64,000 nt of DNA from Thermocatellispora tengchongensis (GTDB lineage Bacteria > Actinomycetota > Actinomycetes > Streptosporangiales > Streptosporangiaceae). The position numbers were made by a program, and so were the translations under genes. Positions 45,279-54,245 of the stretch are shown here, in pieces. The notes below the pieces were generated by a model. The model searched no databases, was not told the DNA's origin, and saw nothing but the letters and a program-made list of their open reading frames with translations. Position 1 is the stretch's first letter. Every line of letters begins with the position of its first letter. The stretch is taken from contig NZ_JACHGN010000006.1 in the NCBI RefSeq assembly GCF_014202315.1, positions 62,001 through 126,000 on the forward strand, read 5' to 3'.

Positions 45279-46052
45279 TCAGCGCGGTGGCCCGGCCGCG
45301 ATCGTCGCGCGGGCCTCCGCGACCCCGCCGCGCCACCAGCCCATGGCCTCCACCCACCACGTCATGCCGGCGGCAGCGTATCCGCCGACCAGGCCGTCGG
45401 CGGCGCGGCCCTCCAAGGCGATGTCGAAGCCGTCCAGGGAGCCCCGTTCGGCGGCCAGGAAGCCGACCACGCGGGCGAACTCCGCGACCGGCACCGGCCG
45501 CTCCCGCCCGAAGTGGTGGAACGTCGGCATCGCGCCGTCCCAGCGGGCCGCGCGCCGCAGGCCCGCCTTCGTCGGCCACCGGCCGGGACACCAGATCGGA
45601 ATCCGCGGCTGGACCGGCGCCGGGGGCAGCCGCCGCCACAGCCGGGTCAGCTCCTCCAGGCCCCGGTCCAGCTTGGCGGCGCGCGCCCTCAGGTCGGGGT
45701 CCTCCCCGAACTCCGCGTACTCGGCGTCCATCGACCCGAGCCCGGCCCCGACGACCAGCCGTCCCCCGGACAGCACGTCCAGGGTCGCGGTCTCCTTGGC
45801 GACGTTCTGCACCCGGCGGCGCGGCAGCGCCGTCATCAGCACGCCCAGCCGGACCCGCCGGGTGCGGGCCGCGACGGCCGACAGCACCACCACCGAGTTC
45901 GCGACCGGCCAGCTCCGATCGTGGTAGAGGAGGTGATCCCAGAGGAAGACCCCGTCCCAGCCGTGCTCCTCGGCCGCCACGCCCAGTTCCACCAGCACCC
46001 CCGGGTCGCCGAACTCGCCCACGTTCGGCAGCCCCACCGCGAATCGCACCAC
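45279..46052 (-). CDS. LLM-class oxidoreductase, probably F420-dependent
   Basis: 257 residues. VRFAVGLPNVGEFGDPGVLVELGVAAEEHGWDGVFLWDHLLY, VRLGVLMTALPRRRVQNVAKETATLDVLSGGRLVVGAGLG and IPIWCPGRWPTKAGLRRAARWDG are standard luciferase-like TIM-barrel segments. The short length and GAG-LG region are usual for F420-binding actinobacterial members. It would transfer hydride from F420H2 or flavin to an unknown substrate. GTG starts at 46052 and 46049 are both possible. The gene is divergent from the membrane protein gene that follows. Confidence 0.85.
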   Translation of the reverse strand: MVRFAVGLPNVGEFGDPGVLVELGVAAEEHGWDGVFLWDHLLYHDRSWPVANSVVVLSAVAARTRRVRLGVLMTALPRRRVQNVAKETATLDVLSGGRLVVGAGLGSMDAEYAEFGEDPDLRARAAKLDRGLEELTRLWRRLPPAPVQPRIPIWCPGRWPTKAGLRRAARWDGAMPTFHHFGRERPVPVAEFARVVGFLAAERGSLDGFDIALEGRAADGLVGGYAAAGMTWWVEAMGWWRGGVAEARATIAAGPPR

Positions 46053-46108
46053 GCACCAAGGTTAGGGGCGGCCCGCCGCCCGATGATCGATAGGGTGTGT
46101 GGCCATCG

Positions 46109-47689
46109 ATGTCCCCCCGATCCGGAAGCGGGCCCGTGCTGCTCGACCCCTCTTCGGCCCGTCGCCGGCCGTACGCGCTGTTGTGGTGGTGGTCCGCCGT
46201 CGTGCTGGCCGTGTGGCCGATCGTCCAGGGTGTGGCCGAGGTGCTCTCCGGCGACCGGCCGCGGTTCGGGGTGGTGGAGTGCTGGGCGCCGCGCGAGGAG
46301 CCGCTGCCCTCCTGGCGCCACACCGCCGAGGACGCCGCCGAGTACGCCGGCGGGCTCCTGTACGACGCCACGGCGCCGGTGCTGATCCTGCTCGCCATCG
46401 CCCTGCACCGGTACGCCGCGGGCCGCCCGCACCTCCACCTGCGCGCGGCACGGTGGGCCTTCGTCCTGATCACGGCGGCCGACGCGCTGCTGCCGGCGGA
46501 GGACGTGCTCGTCCCGCCGCCGCTGGACGAAACGTGCCTGGCCCTGCTCGGGCGGCCCACCGAGACGCTGAGCGACCATCTCGACACCGCCCTGACCTGG
46601 ATCGTCTCGGCCAACGTCGCGGTGATCCTGGCCGGCGCCGTCGCGACCCGGGCCCTGACCCGGCGGACGGTGACCACGGCCCTGGCCGCCGCGGTCGCGG
46701 CCGGCGTCGCGGTCGCGGCGGTGGCCGCGCTGCCCGAGCGCTTCACCGTCCCCGCCCTGGCCGGCGACGGCACCCCGCGGTACGCCGTCCTCGGCGACGC
46801 CCTCCCGCTGATCGTGGACCTCGAAACGGGCGCCATCGTCGAGAGCGTGCCGCCGACGGACGGGAAGTTCGTCGTCTTCGGCGCCGTCGTGCGCGACCGC
46901 GAGCCCGGCCACTACGTGATCGCGCTGTCCACCCGCTCCCGCGTCCCGGACCAGCCGTGGTCGGTGCGGGGCCTGCGCTCGCGGATCTACCGGATGACCG
47001 TGGACGACACCGGCCGGGCCCGGCTCGGCGAGCGCCTCTCCGGCGACCTCGCCGGCGTCGTGCAGAACATCGCGGTCTCCGCGACCGGCCGGGTCGCCTA
47101 CTCCCGCATGGTCGAGGGCCGGGACGGCCGCACGAGCTCCTTCGCCGGGGTGCTGGACCCCGGCCGGGAGTGGGCGGCGTACATGCCGTACTACCTGTAC
47201 TGGATCGGCCCCGACACGCTCGTCTTCCCGCGCGACTCACGGGGCGCGGACCCCGGCGCGTCCTGGATGGTCACGCGGGACGTGCGGACCGGACGGGAGG
47301 GCCGCCACCCCCTGCCGCCGGGCGGAAGCGGCGCGGGCAACGGCATGGCCGTGCTCCCGGACGGGCGCCTGATCCTGACGGGCATCGGCGAGGACGCCTC
47401 CGCGAACGGCGACCGCCTCATCCTGTTCGAGGGCGCGACCGCCGCCGGCACGGTGCACACCAGCGGCCCGGCGAAGATCAGGTCGGTGGCGCTGGACCCC
47501 TCCGGCCGCCACCTCCTCATCGCCCAGGCGACCATCGACGCCGATTCCCTGAGCACCACGACCGAGATCGTCCGCGTGGACCTCACCTCCCTCCCGCCCA
47601 CCCCCGCCGCCGGCACCCGCGCCGACCTCCGCCTGCCCAAGCGCGTCATCTGGCGCGGCCCCGCCGAGGGTTGGCAGCTCGCCTGGTGA
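46109..47689 (+). CDS. Membrane protein with extracytoplasmic beta-propeller-like domain
   Basis: 526 residues from ATG 46109 (GTG 46097 is an alternative). The first half has about five membrane helices (LLWWWSAVVLAVWPIVQGVAEVL, APVLILLAIALH, WAFVLITAADALL, WIVSANVAVILAGAVATRAL, TTALAAAVAAGVAVAAVAAL). The second half, about residues 215-520, has repeating beta segments (GKFVVFGAVVRDREPGHYVIALS, QNIAVSATGRVAYSRMV, RSVALDPSGRHLLIAQA) like a WD40/propeller. I do not recognise the family. TAGGGT lies 12 bases upstream of the ATG. It is 132 bases upstream of the AAA ATPase gene. Confidence 0.7.
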   Translation: MSPRSGSGPVLLDPSSARRRPYALLWWWSAVVLAVWPIVQGVAEVLSGDRPRFGVVECWAPREEPLPSWRHTAEDAAEYAGGLLYDATAPVLILLAIALHRYAAGRPHLHLRAARWAFVLITAADALLPAEDVLVPPPLDETCLALLGRPTETLSDHLDTALTWIVSANVAVILAGAVATRALTRRTVTTALAAAVAAGVAVAAVAALPERFTVPALAGDGTPRYAVLGDALPLIVDLETGAIVESVPPTDGKFVVFGAVVRDREPGHYVIALSTRSRVPDQPWSVRGLRSRIYRMTVDDTGRARLGERLSGDLAGVVQNIAVSATGRVAYSRMVEGRDGRTSSFAGVLDPGREWAAYMPYYLYWIGPDTLVFPRDSRGADPGASWMVTRDVRTGREGRHPLPPGGSGAGNGMAVLPDGRLILTGIGEDASANGDRLILFEGATAAGTVHTSGPAKIRSVALDPSGRHLLIAQATIDADSLSTTTEIVRVDLTSLPPTPAAGTRADLRLPKRVIWRGPAEGWQLAW

Positions 47690-47821
47690 CCGCGCACGGC
47701 CCGTCGCCGGCGCCGGTCGCCACGGTGAGGCCGCCGTCGTGACAGGCGCGGACCACGCCGGAAATCGATAGCCTTGCGGCGCTTGCCCGTGGTCGCGGAC
47801 GTGACAGGAGGGAACGGACAC

Positions 47822-49168
47822 GTGGTCGAGGACGCCGAGCTTCAGGCACTGCGCGAGGCGGCACGTCTCTCCCCGGACAACCTGCCCCTGCGGCGGCATC
47901 TCGCCCGGCAGTTCCTGGCGAAGGGGTATCTCGCGGAGGCGGAGGCCGAGTTCCGGGCCGCGCTCGCGCTCGCGCCCGGCGACCCGGACATCACGGCCGG
48001 GCTCGCGGAGGCGTTCGTCCGGCAGAGCGCCCACGGCGCGGCGCTCGCCGTGCTGGAGCCGCTGCTGGCCACGCCCGGCTACCCGCCCCGGCTCGGCGTG
48101 CTGGCCGCCCGGGCCCTGCTCGGGGAGGGCGACGCCGAAGGCGCGGCCCACCGCTACCACGAGGCGGTCGCCCGCGATCCGTCCCTGGCCGACGCGGAGC
48201 TCGCCGCCCGCCTGGCGCCCCCGCCCGCCGCCGAGACCGTGCCGCCGCCGGCGTACCTGGTGCCCGATCCGCCGGGCGGGGGCCACACCAGCGCGGAGGT
48301 CGAGCGCTCCGGCCTCACCTTCGCCGACGTGGCCGGCATGGAGGCGGTCAAGGAGGCGCTGCGGATGAAGCTGCTGCTGCCGGTGCGGCAGCCGGAGCTG
48401 TTCGCCGCGTTCGGCAAGCGGGCCGGCGGGGGAGTCCTGCTGTACGGCCCTCCGGGCGCGGGCAAGACCCACCTGGCCAGGGCCGCCGCCGGGGAGCTGG
48501 GCGCGTCGTTCGTCAACGTCGGGCTGGCCGACATCCTGGACATGTACATCGGCTCCAGCGAGCGCAACCTGCGCGCCACGTTCGACCTGGCCCGCCGCCA
48601 CCGGCCGTGCGTGCTGTTCTTCGACGAGGTGGACGCCCTCGCCGCGCGCCGCTCCGACATGCGCCACGGGCACTCCCGCCGCCTGGTGAACCAGTTCCTC
48701 GCCGAGCTGGACGGCGTGGACCAGAACGCCAACGAGGGCGTCCTGGTGCTGGCCGCGACGAACGCCCCCTGGTACGTGGACGTCGCGTTCCGCCGTCCCG
48801 GCCGTCTCGACTCGCCGGTGTTCGTGCCGCCGCCCGACGCCGCGGCGCGCGCCGCCATCCTGCGCATCCTGTGCCGCGACAAGCCGCTGGCCGAGATGGA
48901 CTTCGACGCCGTGGCCCGCGTCACCGAGCAGTTCGTCGGCGCGGATCTGAAGGGCGTGGTGGACCGGGCGGTGGAGGCCAAGCTCCAGGAGTCGATCCGG
49001 GCCGGGCGGCCGGTGCCGCTGTCCACGCCCGACCTGCTGGCCGCCGCCAAGACCGTACGCCCCACGGCGGTGCGGGAGTGGATGGCCACGGCGCGCAACT
49101 ACGTGATGCACGCCAACGAGTCCGGCGCCTGGGACGAGCTGCTGCCGTGGATCCAGCGCAAGTGGTGA
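47822..49168 (+). CDS. TPR-AAA ATPase (classic AAA clade, no protease domain)
   Basis: 448 residues. Residues 1-130 are TPR-like helices (LPLRRHLARQFLAKGYLAEAEAEFRAALALAPGDPDITAGLAEAFV). The AAA domain has Walker A GPPGAGKT (209-216), pore loop MYIGSSE with Tyr242, Walker B FFDEVDAL (Asp268, Glu269), and the second region of homology ATNAPWYVDVAFRRPGR with arginine fingers near Arg325 and Arg328. This is the Vps4/Cdc48/FtsH-like clade. No FtsH protease motif follows; a helical lid and WIQRKW close the protein. It probably threads or remodels proteins. AGGAGG lies nine bases before GTG 47822. Its stop overlaps the next start. Confidence 0.9.
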   Translation: MVEDAELQALREAARLSPDNLPLRRHLARQFLAKGYLAEAEAEFRAALALAPGDPDITAGLAEAFVRQSAHGAALAVLEPLLATPGYPPRLGVLAARALLGEGDAEGAAHRYHEAVARDPSLADAELAARLAPPPAAETVPPPAYLVPDPPGGGHTSAEVERSGLTFADVAGMEAVKEALRMKLLLPVRQPELFAAFGKRAGGGVLLYGPPGAGKTHLARAAAGELGASFVNVGLADILDMYIGSSERNLRATFDLARRHRPCVLFFDEVDALAARRSDMRHGHSRRLVNQFLAELDGVDQNANEGVLVLAATNAPWYVDVAFRRPGRLDSPVFVPPPDAAARAAILRILCRDKPLAEMDFDAVARVTEQFVGADLKGVVDRAVEAKLQESIRAGRPVPLSTPDLLAAAKTVRPTAVREWMATARNYVMHANESGAWDELLPWIQRKW

Positions 49169-50379
49169 CGGCCGCCGAGTCGATCGAGCGGGCGCGCACG
49201 CTCCTCGGCCTGCGCCGCCCCGCCGAGGCCGAGCGGGAGCTGCGCGGGGTGCTGGCCCGCGACCCGCAGCACGCCGCCGCGCACGCCCTGCTGGCCCTGG
49301 CCCTGAGCGGGCGGGGCGCCACGGCCGAGGCGGTGCGGGAGGCCCGTGAGGCGGTGCGGCTGGCGCCGGAGAACTGGCTCCCGCACTACGTCGCCGGGCA
49401 GGTGCACTACCGCGCCCGCCACGCCGCGGAGGCCCTGGCCGCGGCCGAGGCCGCCCTGAGCCTGGCCCCCGAGCACGTGCCGGTCTGGGAGCTGCTGGCC
49501 CGCGTCCACGTGCTGCGGGGGCGGTGGCCGCAGGTGGCCGAGGCCGCCAGGCACGGCCTGGCGATCGACCCGCAGCACGCCGGCCTGGTGAGCCTGCTGG
49601 CGCTGGCCCTCACCATGCTCGGCGACGCCGAGGGGGCGCGGGCCGCCGCCGCGCAGGCCCTGCGGATCGACCCCGAGAGCCCCACGGCGCACCTGGTGTC
49701 CGGCCGCGCGGAGCTGGCCTTCGGCGATCCGCGGCGCGCCGCCGAGGCGTTCCGCGAGGTCCTCCGCCTGGACCCCGGCTTCCACCAGGCCAGAGACCTC
49801 CTCGTCACCGCGCTCAAGCGGCGCAACCCGCTCTACCGCCCGCTGACGCGGCTGCGCCGCCGGTTCCGCGGCCGCTGGTGGATGGTGTTCCTGCTGCCCG
49901 CGCTCCCGCCGGTGATCCTGGTGTTCGTGCTGATCGCGCTGCTGCACTGGGCGGCCTGGGTGGCCGAGGCGTGGACCACCCTGCGCCTGGCGCGGGCCAA
50001 GGCGACGCGGCTGCTGTTCGAGGGAGCCGAGGCCCGTGTGGCCCTGGCCTGCTGCTGCCTGCTCGCCGCCGGCGCGGCGCTGCTCGCCCTGGGCATCGCG
50101 CTCGGCGCCGATGCCGCCGGCATCGCCGGCGTGGCCGTGATGGCCCTGGTCACCCCGGTGGAGGAGGCCGCCCACACCGGCTCTCTCCGCGCCCGCGCCG
50201 TGCTCTACGCCTGGACGGCCCTGCTCGCCCTGGCCGTCGCCGCCTCCCTGATCCTGTCCCAGGAGGCCATCGCGCTGCTGGTCGCGTACGCGGCCCTGGC
50301 CACGATCTGGGTGGCGTCCGGCGTCCGCGCGGCGCCCCGCGCGATCAGGAAGATCGGCAGGCGCCGGGCGCCGCGATGA
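49165..50379 (+). CDS. TPR-containing membrane protein coupled to the AAA ATPase
   Basis: 404 residues. Residues 1-210 hold about five TPR units (ARTLLGLRRPAEAERELRGVLARDPQHAAAHALLALALSGRGATAEAVREAREAVRLAPE, and similar). The C-terminal half has about five membrane helices (WWMVFLLPALPPVILVFVLIALLHWAAWVAEA, ALACCCLLAAGAALLALGIAL, AAGIAGVAVMALV, AVLYAWTALLALAVAASLIL, AIALLVAYAALATIWVA). The N-terminal TPR would face the cytosol beside the ATPase. GTG 49165 overlaps the ATPase stop (GTGA), which implies a 1:1 partner. It is probably a membrane anchor or substrate adaptor. Confidence 0.85.
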   Translation: MTAAESIERARTLLGLRRPAEAERELRGVLARDPQHAAAHALLALALSGRGATAEAVREAREAVRLAPENWLPHYVAGQVHYRARHAAEALAAAEAALSLAPEHVPVWELLARVHVLRGRWPQVAEAARHGLAIDPQHAGLVSLLALALTMLGDAEGARAAAAQALRIDPESPTAHLVSGRAELAFGDPRRAAEAFREVLRLDPGFHQARDLLVTALKRRNPLYRPLTRLRRRFRGRWWMVFLLPALPPVILVFVLIALLHWAAWVAEAWTTLRLARAKATRLLFEGAEARVALACCCLLAAGAALLALGIALGADAAGIAGVAVMALVTPVEEAAHTGSLRARAVLYAWTALLALAVAASLILSQEAIALLVAYAALATIWVASGVRAAPRAIRKIGRRRAPR

Positions 50380-50482
50380 TCACGCCTCCCCACAAGGCCG
50401 GGCACGGGCCGCGGAGGCGGTCTTGCAGAAATCGGCCACGTCGCCACACTCGGCGGCCGGCGCACGGGTCACGGGTCACGGG

Positions 50483-52924
50483 TCACGGGAAGAGCATGCT
50501 CAGCGCCCGCTCCGGCTCGCCGGCGCGGGCGAGGGCGTACGACACCGCCGCCAGCGCCCACTCCCGCGCCTCCGGGTCGGCGATCGACCGGGCCGTCTCA
50601 CCGGCGCGGTCCAGGTCGCCGGCGTGGGCCAGCGCGGACGCGACCACGGCCGTGATCGCGGCGCCCGTCCGCGGATCGGCGTAGGTGGCGGCGAGTTCCA
50701 GAGCCCGATCGTGCCTGCCCGCCGCGGCCAGGGCCTCCGCCGCGGCCACCGCCGCCGGGCCGGGCGCCGGGTCGCCCCCGGCGAACACCTGGTCCAGCAG
50801 CCGTCCGGCACGTACGGCGTCGCCGGTCACGGCCCTCGCCCGCGCCGCCCGCGCCCAGATCCGGGTCCGCACCTCCGGGTCGCGCACCGAGGAGGACACC
50901 GCCTCCGGGTACAGGAGCGGGTCGCGGCGCGGCCGCGGCCGGGCCGCGTACGCCTCGGCCACCGCGGCCAGGGCATGGCACTGCTCCAGGGGGTCGCCGA
51001 TCTCCAAGGCCACCGTGAGGGCCCGGTCGAGCCGGCCCGCCGCGACCAGAACCTCGGCCAGGAGGCCGGCAGAGGCGTCGTCCCCCGTATCCGCGTTCAC
51101 CTCGGTCTCCGCGTTGGTCCCGGTCTCCGCGTTCGCCTCGTTCTCGGCCTGGCGGAGCAGTTCGGCGGCCCGGTCCAGCCGGCCGGCCGTCATCAGGGTC
51201 TCCACCACTTCACGCTGCCGCCCGGCGCGCTCGCGAGGATCGGGCACGGACGCGGCGGCGGTCTCCGCCAGGCGCAGCAGCTCGACCGCCCGGTCGAGGT
51301 GCCCTGCCCGTGCCCGCGCCCCGGCCACCGCCACCAGGGCCTCGCACCGCGACGGCGCCGGCTCCACGGCGCGGGCCAGGGCCTCGGCCTCGTCGAGCCT
51401 GCCGGCCCGCGCCCACTCGGTGGCCACCCGGCGCCGCGCCCAGCCGTGCAGGTCCGGGTCGGGCACGGATTCGGCGACGTCGAGCGCAAGGTCAGGCCGG
51501 CCGGCGTCGCACAGGGCGCGTACCAGCCGGGCCTGCGTTCCCCGCTCCCGGGCGACGACGGCGGCGCGCTCGAACCGACCCGCCCGGACCAGCGCGCCCT
51601 GCAGCAGCCGCCACGCCTCGGCGCGCTCCTCCTCGTCGTAGAGCGTGTGGATCAGGCTCTCCGCGTGCCGCAGCGGTTCGCCCGCCCGGTCGGCGAGGCC
51701 CGCGCGGACCATGGCGTCGGCCAGTCCCGCCCAGCCGTAGACGTGGTGGATGTCGTCCTCGCCGCCGGTGGCCGGCAGGCCGGCGGCGATCTCGTCCAGC
51801 ACCTCGCCCGCCCGCTCGTGGTGCCCGGCACCGGCCATCGCCGTGGCCACCCGCCTCAGGGCCTCCTCGCGCCGGGAGCGGCCGGCGATCCCGCGCGCGA
51901 TGGCCACCGCCCGGTCGAGCCGCCCGGCCTCCGCCATGGTGCTCGCCACGCTCGCCAGCAGGTCGGGGTTCGGGTCCGCGGCGGTCAGGACCGGAGCGTC
52001 GCCGAGCACCGCCGCCGCCTGCTCGGGCCGGCCCTGCCGGATGAGCAGCCGGGCCAGGCTCACCCGCGCCTCGCTGCGCCCCGGGTCCCGCTCGATGGAC
52101 TCGGCGACGGCCAGGGCGCGGTCGAGCGCGCCGTGCTCCGCCCAGGCGACGGCCAGGGACTGGAGCTTGGTGGTGCGGGCGCCGTAGTTGGGGATGGCCT
52201 GCGCCGCCGCCGTCGCCCGCCGGAGCACGGCGGCCCGGCGGGCGGGGTCGCCGAAGGCCGCGGCGGCCGTCAGCAGCGCCTGGGTGCGGGTCGAGGGCGC
52301 GTCGATGTGCCCGGCGACCTCCAGGGCCCGCTCCGCCTGCCCGTCCTCGGCGAGCGCCTCGGCCACCTCCAGCAGCACCAGGTCGCGCCGTAGCGGGTTG
52401 GTGACCAGCAGCAGGGCCGCCGCGCGGGCGTGTTCCAGCCGGCCCGCCCGTACGAGCGCCGGCACCAGGGCGTCCCAGGCCCAGCTCGGCTCGGGGTCAC
52501 CGCCCGCCACCGCCGCGGCGCGGTCCAGCTCGCCCGCCGCGACCAGGGCCCCGGTCAGCGCCCGCCGCGCCGCCGGATCGGGCTCCGCGTCGGAGATCTG
52601 GGCGAGCACCTCGGCCGCCCGCGCCGTCCGCCCTGCCCCTGCCAGCGCCGCGGCCACCGCCCCGAGCGCCCCGATGCGGTCGTCCACCCTTTCGATGGCG
52701 TACGCCACCCGCAGCGCCTGCTCCAGCGGGCAGACCGCCGCCATCCCCGCGGCCACCGCGATCAGGCACCTGATCCGCTCCCGCGGCCCGGCCACGGCGC
52801 GGGCCGCCTCCAGCGCCCGATCCATCACCCCGGCGGCCCGGTCCAACTCGCCCCGCTCGGCGAGCGCTCCGGCGGCGGCCCCCATGGCCCGCAGACGCAT
52901 GACCGAGGCCGGGATGTCGAGCAT
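50483..52924 (-). CDS. Long helical-repeat (TPR-like) protein
   Basis: 813 residues with almost nothing but alpha-helical repeats of roughly 34-40 residues, many reading LxxAGxLDRAxxVA (for example LVAAGELDRAAAVA, MAEAGRLDRAVAIA, LVAAGRLDRALTVA); I count about twenty. No catalytic motif, signal peptide or membrane helix is visible. A short acidic insert of NAETE-type repeats lies near residue 600. ATG 52924 is the only plausible start before the composition turns unnatural. It is convergent with the TPR membrane protein gene. It is likely a scaffold for protein-protein contacts; function unknown. Confidence 0.78.
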   Translation of the reverse strand: MLDIPASVMRLRAMGAAAGALAERGELDRAAGVMDRALEAARAVAGPRERIRCLIAVAAGMAAVCPLEQALRVAYAIERVDDRIGALGAVAAALAGAGRTARAAEVLAQISDAEPDPAARRALTGALVAAGELDRAAAVAGGDPEPSWAWDALVPALVRAGRLEHARAAALLLVTNPLRRDLVLLEVAEALAEDGQAERALEVAGHIDAPSTRTQALLTAAAAFGDPARRAAVLRRATAAAQAIPNYGARTTKLQSLAVAWAEHGALDRALAVAESIERDPGRSEARVSLARLLIRQGRPEQAAAVLGDAPVLTAADPNPDLLASVASTMAEAGRLDRAVAIARGIAGRSRREEALRRVATAMAGAGHHERAGEVLDEIAAGLPATGGEDDIHHVYGWAGLADAMVRAGLADRAGEPLRHAESLIHTLYDEEERAEAWRLLQGALVRAGRFERAAVVARERGTQARLVRALCDAGRPDLALDVAESVPDPDLHGWARRRVATEWARAGRLDEAEALARAVEPAPSRCEALVAVAGARARAGHLDRAVELLRLAETAAASVPDPRERAGRQREVVETLMTAGRLDRAAELLRQAENEANAETGTNAETEVNADTGDDASAGLLAEVLVAAGRLDRALTVALEIGDPLEQCHALAAVAEAYAARPRPRRDPLLYPEAVSSSVRDPEVRTRIWARAARARAVTGDAVRAGRLLDQVFAGGDPAPGPAAVAAAEALAAAGRHDRALELAATYADPRTGAAITAVVASALAHAGDLDRAGETARSIADPEAREWALAAVSYALARAGEPERALSMLFP
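51090..51143 (-). repeat. Three tandem 18-bp units inside the long repeat protein
   Basis: TCCGCGTT-N10 units start at 51090, 51108 and 51126 (plus-strand coordinates). They encode NAETEV/NAETGT-like hexapeptides in a short acidic insert between helical repeats and keep frame. Confidence 0.85.
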
Positions 52925-53672
52925 GGCCCCGAGGATATTGACATCCTCCCGGCCGTAGAAGGGCCGGATTTGGCGCAGCGCGTCGGCGTCTGCTCGTCGG
53001 GGGCGTGGGTCGCAGGCCGGCGCGCCTCCCGGCCTCCGGCATGTGGCCTCGGCCATCCGGCATCCGCCCATCCGGCCACCCGTCCCGCCTCTCGCCATCC
53101 GGCCATCCGGCATCCGGCCATCCGGCAGCACGCACTCGGTCGCCGGTCGGCCGCGAGGTCGTAGCGGTCGTGCAGGGTGGGCGGCGCGCCCGCGTCCAGG
53201 AACGCGTCCGGCACCACGCGGGCGGGCTGATACCCGCCCGCACCATGGCCGGGGCGACGGCCTCGCGAACAGGTCGCCGACCACGGTGTGGTTATCAGGA
53301 GCGAGCGCGTGCGCGTGGCGCGTACGAGCGTGTGCGGGCTCGTGCCGGGTGGGAGGGGCCGCGTGCCCGCGCCGGAGGGGACGAGCGGGCGCGGGCCAGG
53401 GCGTGCGGGGTGGTGCCGCACGTTGGTGGCTGGGCGCTGGGGCCACTCCGGTGTGGCGGTTGCCCGATGCCGGGGGTGTCCGGTGAGGGCTTGGGGAAGT
53501 GGGTGCGGGCGGCGTGGCGGAGTGTGTTCGTGGTCCGCTGCCCGGGGTCGGTGACGGCAGCCCTAACCCCGCCTTAGCGATCCCGCAGCACCGCGTTAGC
53601 CCGGCGGCTGCGAGTCTCGCAGATGTCCGCAGCGGAACGGTCTGCGGATCTCACGACGAGATGGAGATTCTC
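52925..53672. other. Gene-free stretch of about 0.75 kb with short repeats and palindromes
   Basis: No convincing gene. It contains GAGGAT-N6-ATCCTC (52931-52948) just upstream of the long TPR-like gene, a run of CATCCGGC-type 8-10 bp repeats at about 53035-53130, and a perfect palindrome at 53608. Reading frames that cross it have repetitive Arg/Pro/Ala composition typical of chance frames in GC-rich DNA. Confidence 0.5.
53608..53622. promoter_or_regulatory. Perfect palindrome upstream of PepSY gene
   Basis: CTGCGAG-T-CTCGCAG has perfect 7-bp arms and lies 50 bases before the PepSY gene start. It is probably a protein-binding site or part of the promoter region. Confidence 0.5.
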
Positions 53673-54149
53673 ATGCGCAAGCCTGCGATCGTCCTTTCCG
53701 GCCTCGCCCTCGCCGCCCTGGCGGCCGGTGGCGGTGTGGCGTTCGCCGACCAGAACCCGGCCGCCACCCCGGGCACTACGGCGACCCCCGCCCCCTCGAC
53801 CGGCGGCCCCTCGACCGACAGCCGCGAGACCGTACGCGAGCCGGCCGTGTCGGCCGAGGAGGCGCAGCGCACCGCGCTCGCCAAGGTCCCCGGCGGCTGG
53901 ATCGTCTCCACGGAACTGGACGATGACGACGACCGCGACACGCCGGTGTGGGAGATCGAGATCGCCGAGGCGTCCGGGGCCAGGCACGACGTGACCGTCA
54001 ACGCCACCGGCGGCGAGATCATGACGGGTGGGTCCGGCACACAGGACGACGCCGACGACACCCCGGACGCAGACGACAACGCGGACGACAACGACACCGC
54101 GGACGACAACGAGACCACGGACGCCGACGACACGGCGGACGACGACTGA
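53673..54149 (+). CDS. Secreted PepSY-domain protein with acidic Asp-rich tail
   Basis: 158 residues. A signal peptide (KPAIVLSGLALAALAAGGGVAFA) is followed by a Thr/Pro-rich linker, then one PepSY unit (VSAEEAQRTALAKVPGGWIVSTELDDDDDRDTPVWEIEIAEASGARHDVTVNATGGEIM). The last 35 residues are almost only Asp, Ala, Thr and Asn. PepSY proteins are thought to modulate peptidases or bind peptides outside the cell; the tail may bind calcium. ATG 53673 is chosen over 53661 because GGAG sits six bases upstream. It is a single-gene unit. Confidence 0.85.
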   Translation: MRKPAIVLSGLALAALAAGGGVAFADQNPAATPGTTATPAPSTGGPSTDSRETVREPAVSAEEAQRTALAKVPGGWIVSTELDDDDDRDTPVWEIEIAEASGARHDVTVNATGGEIMTGGSGTQDDADDTPDADDNADDNDTADDNETTDADDTADDD

Positions 54150-54245
54150 CCGAGCCTTCCGATCGGCCGTGCCCCTCGAAGGGCGCTACCGGCCGGGTGG
54201 GCTCCGCCGGTCGCGGACGCTCACCCGCAAGGGCGTCCCGGCATC

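Noticed and set aside
53005-53577. Possible Arg/Ala-rich protein gene upstream of PepSY
   Set aside because: The frame runs through CATCCGGC repeats and a palindrome, has no ribosome site and no believable sequence.
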